From UBA2227 sp036677505 (GTDB lineage Bacteria > Bacillota_I > Bacilli_A > Erysipelotrichales > Erysipelotrichaceae): a stretch of DNA of 64,000 nt. The position numbers and the translations under genes were made by a program. Location: assembly GCA_036677505.1 (NCBI GenBank), contig JAVBWK010000001.1, positions 56,175 through 120,174 of the forward strand, in the 5' to 3' direction. The notes under the pieces were generated by a model. The model was given only the letters and a program-made list of their open reading frames with translations, was not told the origin of the DNA and did not search any database. Positions 7,237 through 16,574 of this stretch are shown here, piece by piece (position 1 is the stretch's first letter; the number at the start of each line of letters is the position of its first letter).

Positions 7237-9327
7237 ATGAGTTATCTTGATAAAATCGTAACCGGTCTTGCTAAGCAAGAACAAATGAATAAAACAGTTT
7301 TTAACTATGTCATCCCGGATCTGTGGGACAGTACGGACGTAAGGGTTGATAAAATCGATGTAAAGGACGGAAATCTGATCGTTAATCCCTATCAGTTTTT
7401 TCAGACATTGATCAAAGATGAATTTCTTAACAGAAACAAAAAAAGTATCGACTACTCAAAACCATACTATTTGGGGCATCCCAGAAACAGGATCAAAGGA
7501 CTTAAAAACGGTGACTGGATCAGACAAAGCTTTGCCTATTCCATGATGATCCGCTCATCCGCAAGCTATGATCACGATCGCAGCGGACGTCTGGAAGAAT
7601 TCAATCTTTATAATCTGAAGGAAACAGGAACCTTTGTTAAAGCTTTAGCCTACTTACCATTATTGAAGAAGATGGGTGTTGATGTATTGTACATGTTACC
7701 GATTTCGAAATACTCTCTAAAAGATAAAAAGGGTGAACTCGGATCGCCATATGGCGTATCTAACTTCTTTAAGTTGGATGAAGGATTGAAAGACCCGATG
7801 ACCGGTCCGGATTGTACGGTGGAAGATGAGTTTCGGGCATTTGTAGAAGCCTGTCACCGTTTGGATATGAAAGTGATCATTGATATCATCCCAAGAACCA
7901 ACTCAGTAAATTCTGATCTGATCATTGATCATCCTGACTGGTTCTATTGGATCAATCTTGAGGATCTCTCAGATTATGCATCTCCATATTGTCCTGGATT
8001 AAAATCAGCTCTTCCGGCAAAGAAGGAATATTTTGAGCAGGTTTTCGCTTCTGAAGAGGTTATTGCCCATATCAAGAAGTTCAAACCGAATCCGAAAGAA
8101 ACCAATCCGGAACTATGGAAAAAACTTGTCAAAAAATGGAATGACGGCAAAGGCAAGTATGAAGTGTTGGATTTGGTTCAGGAAATGTTCGGACTTACGA
8201 TTGCACCGGCATTTTCAGATTGTATCAATGATCCTCAACCTGCGTGGAGCGATGTAACTTTCTTCCGGTTATACATGGATCATCCCGAGAACTCGCAGCC
8301 GTATCTGAAAGAACTCGGAGAGATTCATCCTTATATCCTCTTTGACGTAGCGAAGTCGAGCCTGAATCCCGGTACGGTTAAAAATAAGCAGCTTTGGGAT
8401 ACCCTGGCAGATATCATTCCCTTTTTCCAGCGTGAGTTCGGTATCGACGGGGCGCGGATCGATATGGGACATGCATTACCGGATGAACTGATCAAAATGA
8501 TTTTGACAAAAGCCCGTGAAGTCGATCCCAATTTCTGCTTTATTGCTGAGGAATTGGATGTAGAAAATGCAAAAGTATCCAAAGAAAAAGGGTACAACAT
8601 GATCATTGGTGACGGATTCATCCGTTTACCCAGAGTACAAGAAGGATTGTTTAATTCCTTTGTTTATGGTGCGATGAATCTGGAATCTCCTTTATTTGCG
8701 GTTGGTGAGACTCATGATACTCCGCGTCTGGCGGCTCGCGATGGCGGAGAAACGTTGGGCAAGATGGTTACCGTATTCAATCTGTTTGTGCCAAATACAA
8801 TCCCGTTTTTAAACAGCGGTCAGGAAGTGTTTGAACGTCAGCCAATGAATACCGGATTGGATTGCCGTCCCAACGAATTGTATATGCTAGACAAGGAAGA
8901 TCCTTATTATGGCAAACTGGCCTTGTTTGATCGCTACGCTTTTCATTACAACCACAAACACCGATGGGAAATACCTTCAATCTTAGAGAAGGCATCGAAA
9001 ATCCGCCGCGAGTATATTCATGCGATGATGGATATGAACAACGTGTATCCGTTAGGATTCAGTGCTCCTTGGGACACGGCAGCCGGATTTGCTTATATCG
9101 ATGGCGATAAGGTGTTATTAGCAATCACCAATACCGATGTGCACAACGAGAAATATCACTACGTGCGCTTGGATAATCTGCCTGAGCAGTTCTTTGCATC
9201 TGATAAAATGATGGTTCAACGATTCTCATCAGAAAACAACCTTCCTCAAGAATTATCGGTGAATGAGTATCGCGGTATGAATCTTCACTTCGTCCCAGGC
9301 GAAGTCAAGCTCATCGAAATAAAATAA
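7237..9327 (+). CDS. Divergent GH13-like alpha-glucan-active enzyme of unknown specificity
   Basis: A cytoplasmic protein of 696 residues with a recognisable GH13 (alpha-amylase family) barrel and no signal peptide. The expected nucleophile lies in DGARIDMGHAL, the acid/base Glu in FIAEELD and the third acidic residue in GETHDTPR. Region I is abnormal: it reads DIIPRTNS, so the Asn and His of the canonical DxVxNH are absent. The protein starts with a long N-terminal region before the barrel, unlike the other GH13 proteins here. GlgE-type maltosyltransferases also lack the region I His, but I do not see other GlgE hallmarks. The ATG at 7237 is chosen because GGGGAG lies 6 bases before it; an earlier in-frame ATG at 7219 has no site. 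Confidence 0.75.
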   Translation: MSYLDKIVTGLAKQEQMNKTVFNYVIPDLWDSTDVRVDKIDVKDGNLIVNPYQFFQTLIKDEFLNRNKKSIDYSKPYYLGHPRNRIKGLKNGDWIRQSFAYSMMIRSSASYDHDRSGRLEEFNLYNLKETGTFVKALAYLPLLKKMGVDVLYMLPISKYSLKDKKGELGSPYGVSNFFKLDEGLKDPMTGPDCTVEDEFRAFVEACHRLDMKVIIDIIPRTNSVNSDLIIDHPDWFYWINLEDLSDYASPYCPGLKSALPAKKEYFEQVFASEEVIAHIKKFKPNPKETNPELWKKLVKKWNDGKGKYEVLDLVQEMFGLTIAPAFSDCINDPQPAWSDVTFFRLYMDHPENSQPYLKELGEIHPYILFDVAKSSLNPGTVKNKQLWDTLADIIPFFQREFGIDGARIDMGHALPDELIKMILTKAREVDPNFCFIAEELDVENAKVSKEKGYNMIIGDGFIRLPRVQEGLFNSFVYGAMNLESPLFAVGETHDTPRLAARDGGETLGKMVTVFNLFVPNTIPFLNSGQEVFERQPMNTGLDCRPNELYMLDKEDPYYGKLALFDRYAFHYNHKHRWEIPSILEKASKIRREYIHAMMDMNNVYPLGFSAPWDTAAGFAYIDGDKVLLAITNTDVHNEKYHYVRLDNLPEQFFASDKMMVQRFSSENNLPQELSVNEYRGMNLHFVPGEVKLIEIK

Positions 9328-9345
9328 GGGCACATCTGCCCTTTT
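9327..9345 (+). terminator. Short terminator-like hairpin
   Basis: Stem AGGGCA / TGCCCT with a 4-base loop and a short T run, directly after the GH13-like stop. The next gene starts 5 bases later, so the hairpin may cut rather than end transcription into it. Confidence 0.6.
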
Positions 9346-9349
9346 ACTT

Positions 9350-10207
9350 ATGAATAAGAAAAATCTGAAATCAATTGCTATTTATAGTTTACAATGGCTT
9401 CCCGATCGGCTGTATACCCAGCTGACGTATCTTTTCTACTTTCATCGCTGGCCAAACTTAACACAACCTCAATTATATACAGAGAAACTTCAGACATTGA
9501 AGCTGAGTCCGGTGCATCCGCTGGTAGTACAGTGTGCCGACAAAGCAACTTTACGTGACCATCTTACCTTCATCGGACTGCAACAGCAATTGACTGATGT
9601 TTTGGATATTGCCGGATCCTTTGATGAAATCCGCTGGCATGATTATCTGATGCCATACATCGTCAAAGTATCCAATGCATCGGGTCATAATGTCATTGTC
9701 CGATCGCAAGAAGATATATCAAAAGCATCGGAGCAGATGAGAAAGTGGACGAAAGTCGATTTTTCGAAGCGTTATCGGGAGCGATATTACAAGTATTCAA
9801 TGAAACGGTTTGTGGTTGAACCTTACATTGAAAATTTGCGGGATATCCGTGTTCATTGCTTCCATGGTCAGCCGACATTTATAGCCTACTCGTTTGTAGA
9901 GATCAAAGGTAATCCGAAAGTCATGCTTGATTTTAACAGCAACATTGAAACGTATCCCTTCACAAGAGGGAATACAGTGAACGAAGTCCCACCCATCCGA
10001 GATGATCTTGCTGAATTGTATGAAGTAACCAAGAAACTGTCACAACCTTTTACGTATGTCCGGATCGATACCTACCGAATCAACGGCATGATCAAGATCG
10101 GCGAGATGACATTCACACCACTGGCCGGTTTTGCTCTTAAAGATGCGATCGATGTAGACAAGCGTTGGGGAGAGTTTATGGGCAAATGTTCAAATATTGT
10201 TAAGTAA
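9350..10207 (+). CDS. TupA-like ATP-grasp protein
   Basis: The protein matches the TupA-like ATP-grasp family, named after a Bacillus teichuronopeptide biosynthesis protein; members are thought to ligate amino acids or act on surface polysaccharides. Family signs are LYTEKLQTLKL near residue 45, CADKATLRDHL near residue 62, the Arg/Asp pair in ENLRDIRVHCF, and the C-terminal TYVRIDTYRINGMIKIGEMTFTP box split over the metal-binding acidic residues. At 285 residues the length is typical. No ribosome site precedes the ATG; a hairpin lies there instead, so expression may depend on translational coupling to the upstream gene. Its role beside glucan genes is unclear. Confidence 0.8.
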   Translation: MNKKNLKSIAIYSLQWLPDRLYTQLTYLFYFHRWPNLTQPQLYTEKLQTLKLSPVHPLVVQCADKATLRDHLTFIGLQQQLTDVLDIAGSFDEIRWHDYLMPYIVKVSNASGHNVIVRSQEDISKASEQMRKWTKVDFSKRYRERYYKYSMKRFVVEPYIENLRDIRVHCFHGQPTFIAYSFVEIKGNPKVMLDFNSNIETYPFTRGNTVNEVPPIRDDLAELYEVTKKLSQPFTYVRIDTYRINGMIKIGEMTFTPLAGFALKDAIDVDKRWGEFMGKCSNIVK

Positions 10208-10232
10208 AAATCCTCATCATTGATGAGGATTT
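10208..10232. terminator. Bidirectional terminator
   Basis: A perfect 12-base inverted repeat (AAATCCTCATCA / TGATGAGGATTT) around one base lies between two convergent genes ending at 10207 and 10235. T-rich or A-rich flanks allow it to work for both. Confidence 0.85.
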
Positions 10233-10234
10233 CT

Positions 10235-11530
10235 TTATTTCTTGTGTAAGATGATCGGATTCTTTGTTAGACGGACAAACCCTTCATCGACCCGGATCGG
10301 CCTTTGATCAAACAGACTGATGTGTACTCCCGAGGGAAAATCAATGCGCACATCATCACTGACTTGTCCGACATTGCACAGGAAAATCAGCTTCTCATCT
10401 TCTTTCTCGTATTCGATATGCAAGATTTCTAACCCATCATCCACGACCCTATACTTAGTATATTCCGACATGATCGGCAGTTTCTTGATTCTGATCAGCT
10501 GTTTGATTTCTTCTGTGAACGTCTGATCCGTTTTTGACCAGTCAATCGGATCACGATCAAACAGGTTGGGCAATCGGTCTGTCAGTGTCTCGATTCCCGC
10601 GTAGAGAAACGCCACACCTTTTAAACCAAAAATCGCAGTCACCCAGTTTTTCGTCTTGAACACATTGTTCTTGGTATGATGCATCAGTCGCTGTACATCA
10701 TGGTTTTCATATGCTCTTGCTTTCAGATAGTTTACCGGATAGATCATATCCTGCAACTGAAGACGATCGATAAAAGCTGATAACGGCTTCTTCCCCTTGA
10801 AATAATCTTCCGCTTCCTGAAAGATATCATAGTCATAGCAGATATCAAATGCCGAGTACATCTCCCCGTCGCTATGACATATAAAACCTTCATCTCTCAT
10901 ATATCTCAAAAACTCTTTATGTACGCTTTCCGCAAGCCAGATGTGGTCAGGATTGATTTTTTTAATCTCATCTCTGGCTTTGAGCCAGAAATCGATCGGT
11001 ACGAAAGGAGCGACATCACAACGGAAACCATCCACCCCGAGCTTTACCCATTCTTTGAGCATATCGATCATTTCATCCCACAAAGGTAAATGACTGTAAT
11101 CCAAATCCTGAATGTCGGACCAGTCACCGACTTTATTACCCATTTTGCCTTCTTTATTTATGTAATAATATTGTGGATGCGTTTGTATCCAACGGTGATC
11201 TCGCGAGGTATGATTCATGACCAGATCCATCATGATCTTCAATCCGCGCTTATGAGCCTGTTTGACCAGGTCTGAAAAATCTTCTTTCGTGCCTAACTCC
11301 GGATTCACCGAGCGATAATCCCGAATCGAATACGGACTTCCTAATGTTCCTTTGCGAGACGCCTCACCGATAGGGTGAATCGGCAGTAAATAAAGGATAT
11401 CCACGCCTAAACTTTTGATTCTGTCTAAATCCGCAACAATGCCGGCAAAGGTGCCGGCATTGGAGTAATTGCGTGGATACACCTGATAAATCACCTGATG
11501 ACTCAGGGATTTCAATGTGTCTTTCGCCAT
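10235..11530 (-). CDS. GH13 alpha-amylase family enzyme, cytoplasmic, short form
   Basis: A 431-residue GH13 glycosidase or glucanotransferase without signal peptide. All four conserved regions are intact: DLVMNH (region I), GFRCDVAP with the nucleophile, LAESVH with the acid/base, and YENHDVQR. The short length means a minimal barrel with a small C-terminal beta domain. Exact specificity (maltodextrin amylase or transferase) cannot be told from sequence. It follows msmK by 2 bases with a poor ribosome site, so it is probably translationally coupled. It would act on imported maltodextrins. Confidence 0.85.
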   Translation of the reverse strand: MAKDTLKSLSHQVIYQVYPRNYSNAGTFAGIVADLDRIKSLGVDILYLLPIHPIGEASRKGTLGSPYSIRDYRSVNPELGTKEDFSDLVKQAHKRGLKIMMDLVMNHTSRDHRWIQTHPQYYYINKEGKMGNKVGDWSDIQDLDYSHLPLWDEMIDMLKEWVKLGVDGFRCDVAPFVPIDFWLKARDEIKKINPDHIWLAESVHKEFLRYMRDEGFICHSDGEMYSAFDICYDYDIFQEAEDYFKGKKPLSAFIDRLQLQDMIYPVNYLKARAYENHDVQRLMHHTKNNVFKTKNWVTAIFGLKGVAFLYAGIETLTDRLPNLFDRDPIDWSKTDQTFTEEIKQLIRIKKLPIMSEYTKYRVVDDGLEILHIEYEKEDEKLIFLCNVGQVSDDVRIDFPSGVHISLFDQRPIRVDEGFVRLTKNPIILHKK

Positions 11531-11532
11531 GA

Positions 11533-12627
11533 TTATTTTATGATCGCTTTTTGCGTTTCCTTATCAAAGAAATGCAGCTTCGTTACAGCCATGGACAAGG
11601 GGATTGTATCATGGGCTTTGACATTGACACGTGACGGCACTTTTGCCAAGATTGGCTGATTACCGAATTTGCCATGAAGTATAAACTCATGACCCAGAAG
11701 TTCTGATACTTCAACATAGAAATCAAACGGGGTTTCCGGGAAAGTTTCAGCAACGATGCCTTCGTAGTGAATATCTTCCGGACGGATACCAAGAACGACT
11801 TCTTTACCGCTGTAATTTTTAAGTTCTGCATGATACATTTCCGGAACGAAGAATGAGCGTCCGTCAACTTCGAAACGTCCATCGCGATAAACACCGTAAA
11901 TAAAGTTCATTGCGGGAGCACCGATAAAGTTAGCCACAAACATATTGACCGGATGATTATATACATCGCGCGGCGAACCGATCTGCTGGATATATCCGTC
12001 TTTCATGACAACGATACGTGAGGCCATCGTCATAGCTTCGGTTTGGTCATGGGTAACGTAAATCGTCGTTGCATCTAAACGCTCATGCAACTTGATGATT
12101 TCAGAACGCATCTGAACACGTAATTTGGCATCCAAGTTAGACAAAGGTTCGTCCATCAAAAATACTTTGGCATTACGTACGATGGCACGACCCAAAGCTA
12201 CACGCTGACGCTGACCACCGGAAAGCGCTTTTGGTTTACGATCCAAATATTGTTCGATTTCCAAGATTTTTGCAGCTTCACGAACGCGTTGCTCGATTTC
12301 ATCCTTCGGCATTTTTCTCAGTTTTAAACCGAAGGCCATATTATCGAAAACGCTCATGTGCGGATACAATGCATACGACTGGAATACCATCGCAATATCA
12401 CGGTCTTTCGGCGCAACATTATTGACCAATCGGCCATCAATGTACAGTTCGCCACTGGTAATTTCTTCCAATCCGGCAATCATACGTAATGTCGTTGATT
12501 TTCCGCATCCGGAAGGACCGACCAATACGATGAATTCCTTATCTTCAATTTCCAAATTAAAATCAAATACTGCTTGGACATTGTTATCATAAATTTTTTG
12601 AATGTCCGATAGTTTTAATGTTGCCAT
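11533..12627 (-). CDS. msmK: Multiple-sugar ABC transporter ATPase (MsmK/MalK/UgpC type)
   Basis: The ATP-hydrolysing subunit that powers carbohydrate ABC importers. It shows Walker A GPSGCGKSTT, signature LSGGQRQRVALGRA, Walker B VFLMDEPLSNLD, and a C-terminal TOBE/OB regulatory domain after residue 235 with GIRPEDIH. At 364 residues it matches MsmK length. The start at 12627 is preceded by an AGAGGTG site. No other sugar ATPase is in the window, so it most likely energises MalFG and perhaps other sugar permeases. It lies between the PucR regulator and a GH13 gene. Confidence 0.94.
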   Translation of the reverse strand: MATLKLSDIQKIYDNNVQAVFDFNLEIEDKEFIVLVGPSGCGKSTTLRMIAGLEEITSGELYIDGRLVNNVAPKDRDIAMVFQSYALYPHMSVFDNMAFGLKLRKMPKDEIEQRVREAAKILEIEQYLDRKPKALSGGQRQRVALGRAIVRNAKVFLMDEPLSNLDAKLRVQMRSEIIKLHERLDATTIYVTHDQTEAMTMASRIVVMKDGYIQQIGSPRDVYNHPVNMFVANFIGAPAMNFIYGVYRDGRFEVDGRSFFVPEMYHAELKNYSGKEVVLGIRPEDIHYEGIVAETFPETPFDFYVEVSELLGHEFILHGKFGNQPILAKVPSRVNVKAHDTIPLSMAVTKLHFFDKETQKAIIK

Positions 12628-12669
12628 TGTTTCACCTCTGCGTTTATTATAACTCAAATATAATAAAAT

Positions 12670-12692
12670 GATTTGTGCATTACGCACAAATC
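12670..12692 (-). terminator. Hairpin after the PucR-type regulator gene
   Basis: Stem GATTTGTGC / GCACAAATC with a 5-base loop, followed on the minus strand by a T-rich run. A TATAAT box follows before msmK, so msmK may have its own start of transcription; no good -35 is seen. Confidence 0.65.
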
Positions 12693-12693
12693 A

Positions 12694-13266
12694 CTAACTA
12701 TTTCTTGACTTTATCATCCACCACAGCTGAAACAGTCTGGCATGATGAAAGTCACGTATATCCAAAAGCGTTTTCTCAATAAACTGATTCAATCGATAGG
12801 CAAAGGTATTTCTGTGAATGTATAATCGCCGGGCTGCGATCGTCGCTTTGCATCCGGAGGCAATAAAGGCTTCCGCTGTCTGAATCAATTCCCTCGATAA
12901 AATCTCCATATGCATATCCAAAGCAGAAAAAAGTTCATTCTTCCCTTCAATAAGTTCATACAACAAAGCATCAGCCAAGTAAATCATATTTCCTTTGTTG
13001 TGCCTTGCTGCAACAGCTAAGCCATACTCAGTGACATCATCCCATCGATGCGAGATGACGACAGTCATCACGATGCCTAACGTCTGATTGAAGTGCGACA
13101 TCAAGACTTCGATCAACCCTAAGTCTTCTTCTTCAATTTCAAAGTACCCATGGCTTTTACTTAATACCGTTACCGTTTCAGATGAGTCGAAAATCATGGC
13201 ACAAGTTTCCGAGAAAACTCGCTCGCTTATGCCTTCAGATAACTGATATCCGCCGATTTTTCTCAT
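12694..13266 (-). CDS. PucR/CdaR-type transcriptional regulator, short form
   Basis: A 190-residue protein whose C-terminal third matches the PucR-type helix-turn-helix: TAEAFIASGCKATIAARRL followed by YIHRNTFAYRLNQF. The N-terminal 110 residues have no domain I can name; full-length CdaR/PucR proteins are about twice as long and carry a sensory domain that is missing here. The start overlaps the stop of the upstream amylase gene as ATGA, so it is translationally coupled to it. Its position within the glucan operon suggests that it controls these genes in response to a sugar, but targets are unknown. Confidence 0.75.
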   Translation of the reverse strand: MRKIGGYQLSEGISERVFSETCAMIFDSSETVTVLSKSHGYFEIEEEDLGLIEVLMSHFNQTLGIVMTVVISHRWDDVTEYGLAVAARHNKGNMIYLADALLYELIEGKNELFSALDMHMEILSRELIQTAEAFIASGCKATIAARRLYIHRNTFAYRLNQFIEKTLLDIRDFHHARLFQLWWMIKSRNS

Positions 13267-14864
13267 GGCTCGATCCGGAATATGACCATCGCCCGCGGTG
13301 ACAGATTGATATTGGCTCCATCTGTAGATACAGAACCCAAAGTAAATATCGGCGTGGCCTTGGTGAAGACCTCAGCATCCAATTCACCGACCATCGGGCC
13401 ATTATAGAAGTTTGCCACAATCAAGAATCGATGATTATCATCATAACGGTAATATCCCAGCACAGAGCTGTTTTTCAGTGTCACTTGTTCAAGGGAACCC
13501 CATACAAATGTGTCACGATACTCATTTCTCAGCTGTATCAATGCACGGTAATGAGACCAAAGTGAATCTTCATCGGCCTGCTGATCCACAACATTTGGTG
13601 TTTCCCAGTTATATATCCATTGATTCCAATATGCAACCTCACTGGTAATATCATCATTCCAGCGCATAGGTTCACGAATCCGTTCGTCCGGTTTTACACC
13701 TTTCATACCGATTTCTTCACCATAATATACAAACGGCAGCCCAGGCATCGTCAGTAACAGTCCTGCCGCAATCTTTGCTTTATCTAAACTACCCGAAAAC
13801 AGACTCATCACCCGGTTTTGGTCGTGATTGGTCAGAAACGGTGAATCCACGTAATTGGGATTTCTGTCTGTCAGACGCTTAACATTATCGATATGCTTCT
13901 GAATCAGATTACCGTGATTACCTGCATTTAATGCACTGATGACCATTTCCCCAAAATCAAAATTGAACATCGTATCATACGCATGGGCATAAGGCGCCTG
14001 ATTTTGAGCAGTATCCCATATTTCCGACACTAAAAACATATCCGGCTTATATTCTTTAATGAAAAGCCGAAGTTCCATCCAGAACTGTAAGTTCTTTTCC
14101 AGTACCGGTGTTCCCACTGGATATTCATCAGGATAATAGGCGTGCTTCGCTGCATCAAATCTGAATCCGTCCACACCCAAGTCCATCCAGAATTTGGTAA
14201 TATCCCGGATTTCCGAACGGACAGCCTCATTCTCAAGGTTGAGCTCAGGCATTTTATCCCAGAACCAGGCATAGTAGAACTTACCCCCGGCATTCTTCCA
14301 TGCTGTTCGGGTCGGATATTGCTGAGTATCCAGTTTCTCTTCCATCCGATAGTAATTTACGTAGGGCTCTTCACCTCGAATAGCAGCTTTAAACCAAGGA
14401 TGATCATACGCTGTGTGATTGAACACCATATCCAAAATGATTTTGATCCCACGTTTATGTGCCTCTTCAAGCAGTTCCTTAAAATCCTCGATCGTACCGA
14501 ACTTGGGATCGATCGCTTTATAGTCAAGGATATCATATTTATGATACGTCTGAGATGGATAAATCGGAGTCAGCCATATCGCCTGCACACCCAAATCCGT
14601 AGCCGTATTCGGATCTCCGTCATTGAGATAATCCAGTTTATTGATGATTCCTCGAATATCGCCCAACCGATCATTATCACTGGTCGCAAATGATATCGGG
14701 AAAATTTGATAGGCAACACTCACATCCGAAAGGATATCTTTAGAATCGTACGCTGCCAAAGCAACTCGCAGTTCATCCACGGTTTTCTTAGTGTTTTCAG
14801 GTTCTTTGGGAGTGCAACCCAACATGGCGACAAGAATCAATAGTATAACGAATAGTTTCTTCAT
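13263..14864 (-). CDS. Surface lipoprotein alpha-amylase (GH13)
   Basis: A 533-residue GH13 amylase with a lipoprotein signal peptide: hydrophobic residues 4-15 and a lipobox VAMLGC at Cys18. The catalytic regions are complete: DMVFNH, GFRFDAAKH, VSEIWD and LTNHDQNR. It resembles extracellular lipoprotein amylases of Bacillota. The lipid anchor places it outside the membrane, where it would cut starch or glycogen into maltodextrins for MalE. I choose the ATG at 14864, 7 bases after an AAAGGAGG site. It lies 2 bases after the GH13_31 gene. Confidence 0.92.
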   Translation of the reverse strand: MKKLFVILLILVAMLGCTPKEPENTKKTVDELRVALAAYDSKDILSDVSVAYQIFPISFATSDNDRLGDIRGIINKLDYLNDGDPNTATDLGVQAIWLTPIYPSQTYHKYDILDYKAIDPKFGTIEDFKELLEEAHKRGIKIILDMVFNHTAYDHPWFKAAIRGEEPYVNYYRMEEKLDTQQYPTRTAWKNAGGKFYYAWFWDKMPELNLENEAVRSEIRDITKFWMDLGVDGFRFDAAKHAYYPDEYPVGTPVLEKNLQFWMELRLFIKEYKPDMFLVSEIWDTAQNQAPYAHAYDTMFNFDFGEMVISALNAGNHGNLIQKHIDNVKRLTDRNPNYVDSPFLTNHDQNRVMSLFSGSLDKAKIAAGLLLTMPGLPFVYYGEEIGMKGVKPDERIREPMRWNDDITSEVAYWNQWIYNWETPNVVDQQADEDSLWSHYRALIQLRNEYRDTFVWGSLEQVTLKNSSVLGYYRYDDNHRFLIVANFYNGPMVGELDAEVFTKATPIFTLGSVSTDGANINLSPRAMVIFRIEP

Positions 14865-14866
14865 GC

Positions 14867-16561
14867 TCAACCTCCTTTTGCCCGCAATATTCTAAATTCA
14901 TAGGGCAGAAACTCATTGGACGTATTTTCGACGTTTGATAATACAAGCTGATACTTATTTGTTTCATAAGTAAAGTTTACTGTATGTTCTCTGAAGTTCG
15001 CAATGACAAGCACTTCATCGATTTCATCGAAGCGACGATATGCGAATATGTCCGGATGTTCTTTTTGTACCAAGGCAAACTTCCCGTAAATTAACACTTC
15101 CTTCAAGTCGCTGTGTAAACGTAATCGAATCAATCGCCTATACATCGATAATACAGAATGATCATCTGATTCCTGTTGCTTAACATTAATCCACTTATAA
15201 TTCCCTACGACTTTTAAGTGCGGCTTCCCGGTAGTGAATCCCGCATGTTCGCTGTCATCCCACTGCATCGGGGTACGTGCATTGTCTCTGGAAGCTCTAC
15301 GCAAATGTGTCAGTATTCGTTCTTCACTGATCCGCTTACGGGCAGAGGGAACATAATTCCTAACCCATACATCATTGAAATCATCCACTGATTCATAATC
15401 AACATTGGTCATTCCGATTTCCTCGCCATTGTAAATAAAGGGTGTTCCGGGTAAAGTGAGCAATACCGCACCAAGCATCTGGGCTGATTCACGATGATAT
15501 TGCTGTGTATCTCCATATTGTGAAACGACCCGCGGATGATCATGATTGAGCCAGTACTGCGGCATCCAGACTTTGCCCTCACTGCCCAAAATCCACCGTT
15601 CAAATGTCTTCTTTAGATCGATGACATCGGTCGTCAGTTTACCCACAGTTCTTCCCTCATCTCCGAAAGCTCCGTTTTTCCAACAGTGATCAAAGTTGAA
15701 AACCATATTGAAACCTTTGGTCTTATATCCGGCATAGCGCTCTGCTTCTTCAACGTTGGCACCACCCCCGACTTCACCAACAGTAACACAATCATAATGA
15801 GTGAGAACTTCGTCATGAAATTCAGCCAGGTAATCGAACAGCCGGTCTCGGTTAGAGAATTTACGCCAGTCCGGAGCATAATGCCCCGGTTCAACCGGCA
15901 TGGTACTGTCTTTATAGCTTGTATCTTTGGCAAGATGAGCAATCGCATCGACTCGAAATCCATCTACGCCTAAATCCAACCACCATTTGGCCATATCTGC
16001 CATTGCCTTGCGCAACTCAGGATTTTCCCAGTTCAAATCCGGCATTTTATTCGAGAAAATCTTCATATAATACTGATCGGTTTGTGCATCATAGTTCCAG
16101 CAAGATCCCTCAAAGAAACTGGCCCAATTGTTGGGTGGTAACAAGTTTCCTTTTCTGTCCGTCTTACCGTCGCGCCAAATATACCAGTCACGTTTTTGAT
16201 TATCCTTACTGCTTCTCGACTCCACAAACCACGGGTGCTCATCCGATGTCTGATTCATCACTAAGTCCAGGATGACCCGAATTCCACGGGCATGGGATTC
16301 TCTAATCAGTTCTCTGGCATCATCCAGCGTTCCAAACAATGGGTCCACATTGTAAAAGTCGCTGACGTCATATCCGTTATCATCCATGGGCGATTTGTAA
16401 ATAGGGCAAATCCAAATCAGATTGACACCCAATCGGGCAATATAATCCAACTTTTCAATAATTCCCGGTAAATCACCGACACCATCCCCATTGGTATCTT
16501 TATATGATCGCGGATATATCTGATATCCGACCGTTTCCATCCACCATTGCTTTTTCATCAT
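14867..16561 (-). CDS. Oligo-1,6-glucosidase / alpha-glucosidase (GH13_31 type) with His-to-Gln in region I
   Basis: A cytoplasmic 564-residue alpha-glucosidase that would release glucose from short or branched maltooligosaccharides. It has the GH13_31 look: YQIYPRSYKDTNGDGVGDL, region II GFRVDAIAHL, region III VGEVGGG and region IV LNHDHPR. Region I reads DLVMNQTSDEH, where the usual residue at position 104 is His, not Gln (codon CAG at 16250-16252). This His normally contacts the sugar at subsite -1, so activity or specificity may be altered. A TAGGAG site precedes two adjacent ATGs at 16561 and 16558. It follows malE. Confidence 0.88.
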   Translation of the reverse strand: MMKKQWWMETVGYQIYPRSYKDTNGDGVGDLPGIIEKLDYIARLGVNLIWICPIYKSPMDDNGYDVSDFYNVDPLFGTLDDARELIRESHARGIRVILDLVMNQTSDEHPWFVESRSSKDNQKRDWYIWRDGKTDRKGNLLPPNNWASFFEGSCWNYDAQTDQYYMKIFSNKMPDLNWENPELRKAMADMAKWWLDLGVDGFRVDAIAHLAKDTSYKDSTMPVEPGHYAPDWRKFSNRDRLFDYLAEFHDEVLTHYDCVTVGEVGGGANVEEAERYAGYKTKGFNMVFNFDHCWKNGAFGDEGRTVGKLTTDVIDLKKTFERWILGSEGKVWMPQYWLNHDHPRVVSQYGDTQQYHRESAQMLGAVLLTLPGTPFIYNGEEIGMTNVDYESVDDFNDVWVRNYVPSARKRISEERILTHLRRASRDNARTPMQWDDSEHAGFTTGKPHLKVVGNYKWINVKQQESDDHSVLSMYRRLIRLRLHSDLKEVLIYGKFALVQKEHPDIFAYRRFDEIDEVLVIANFREHTVNFTYETNKYQLVLSNVENTSNEFLPYEFRILRAKGG

Positions 16562-16574
16562 GTTTCTCCTATAA

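Noticed and set aside
7237..9327. Firm assignment as GlgE maltosyltransferase
   Set aside because: Loss of the region I His is shared with GlgE, but other GlgE features are not evident; left as unassigned GH13-like.
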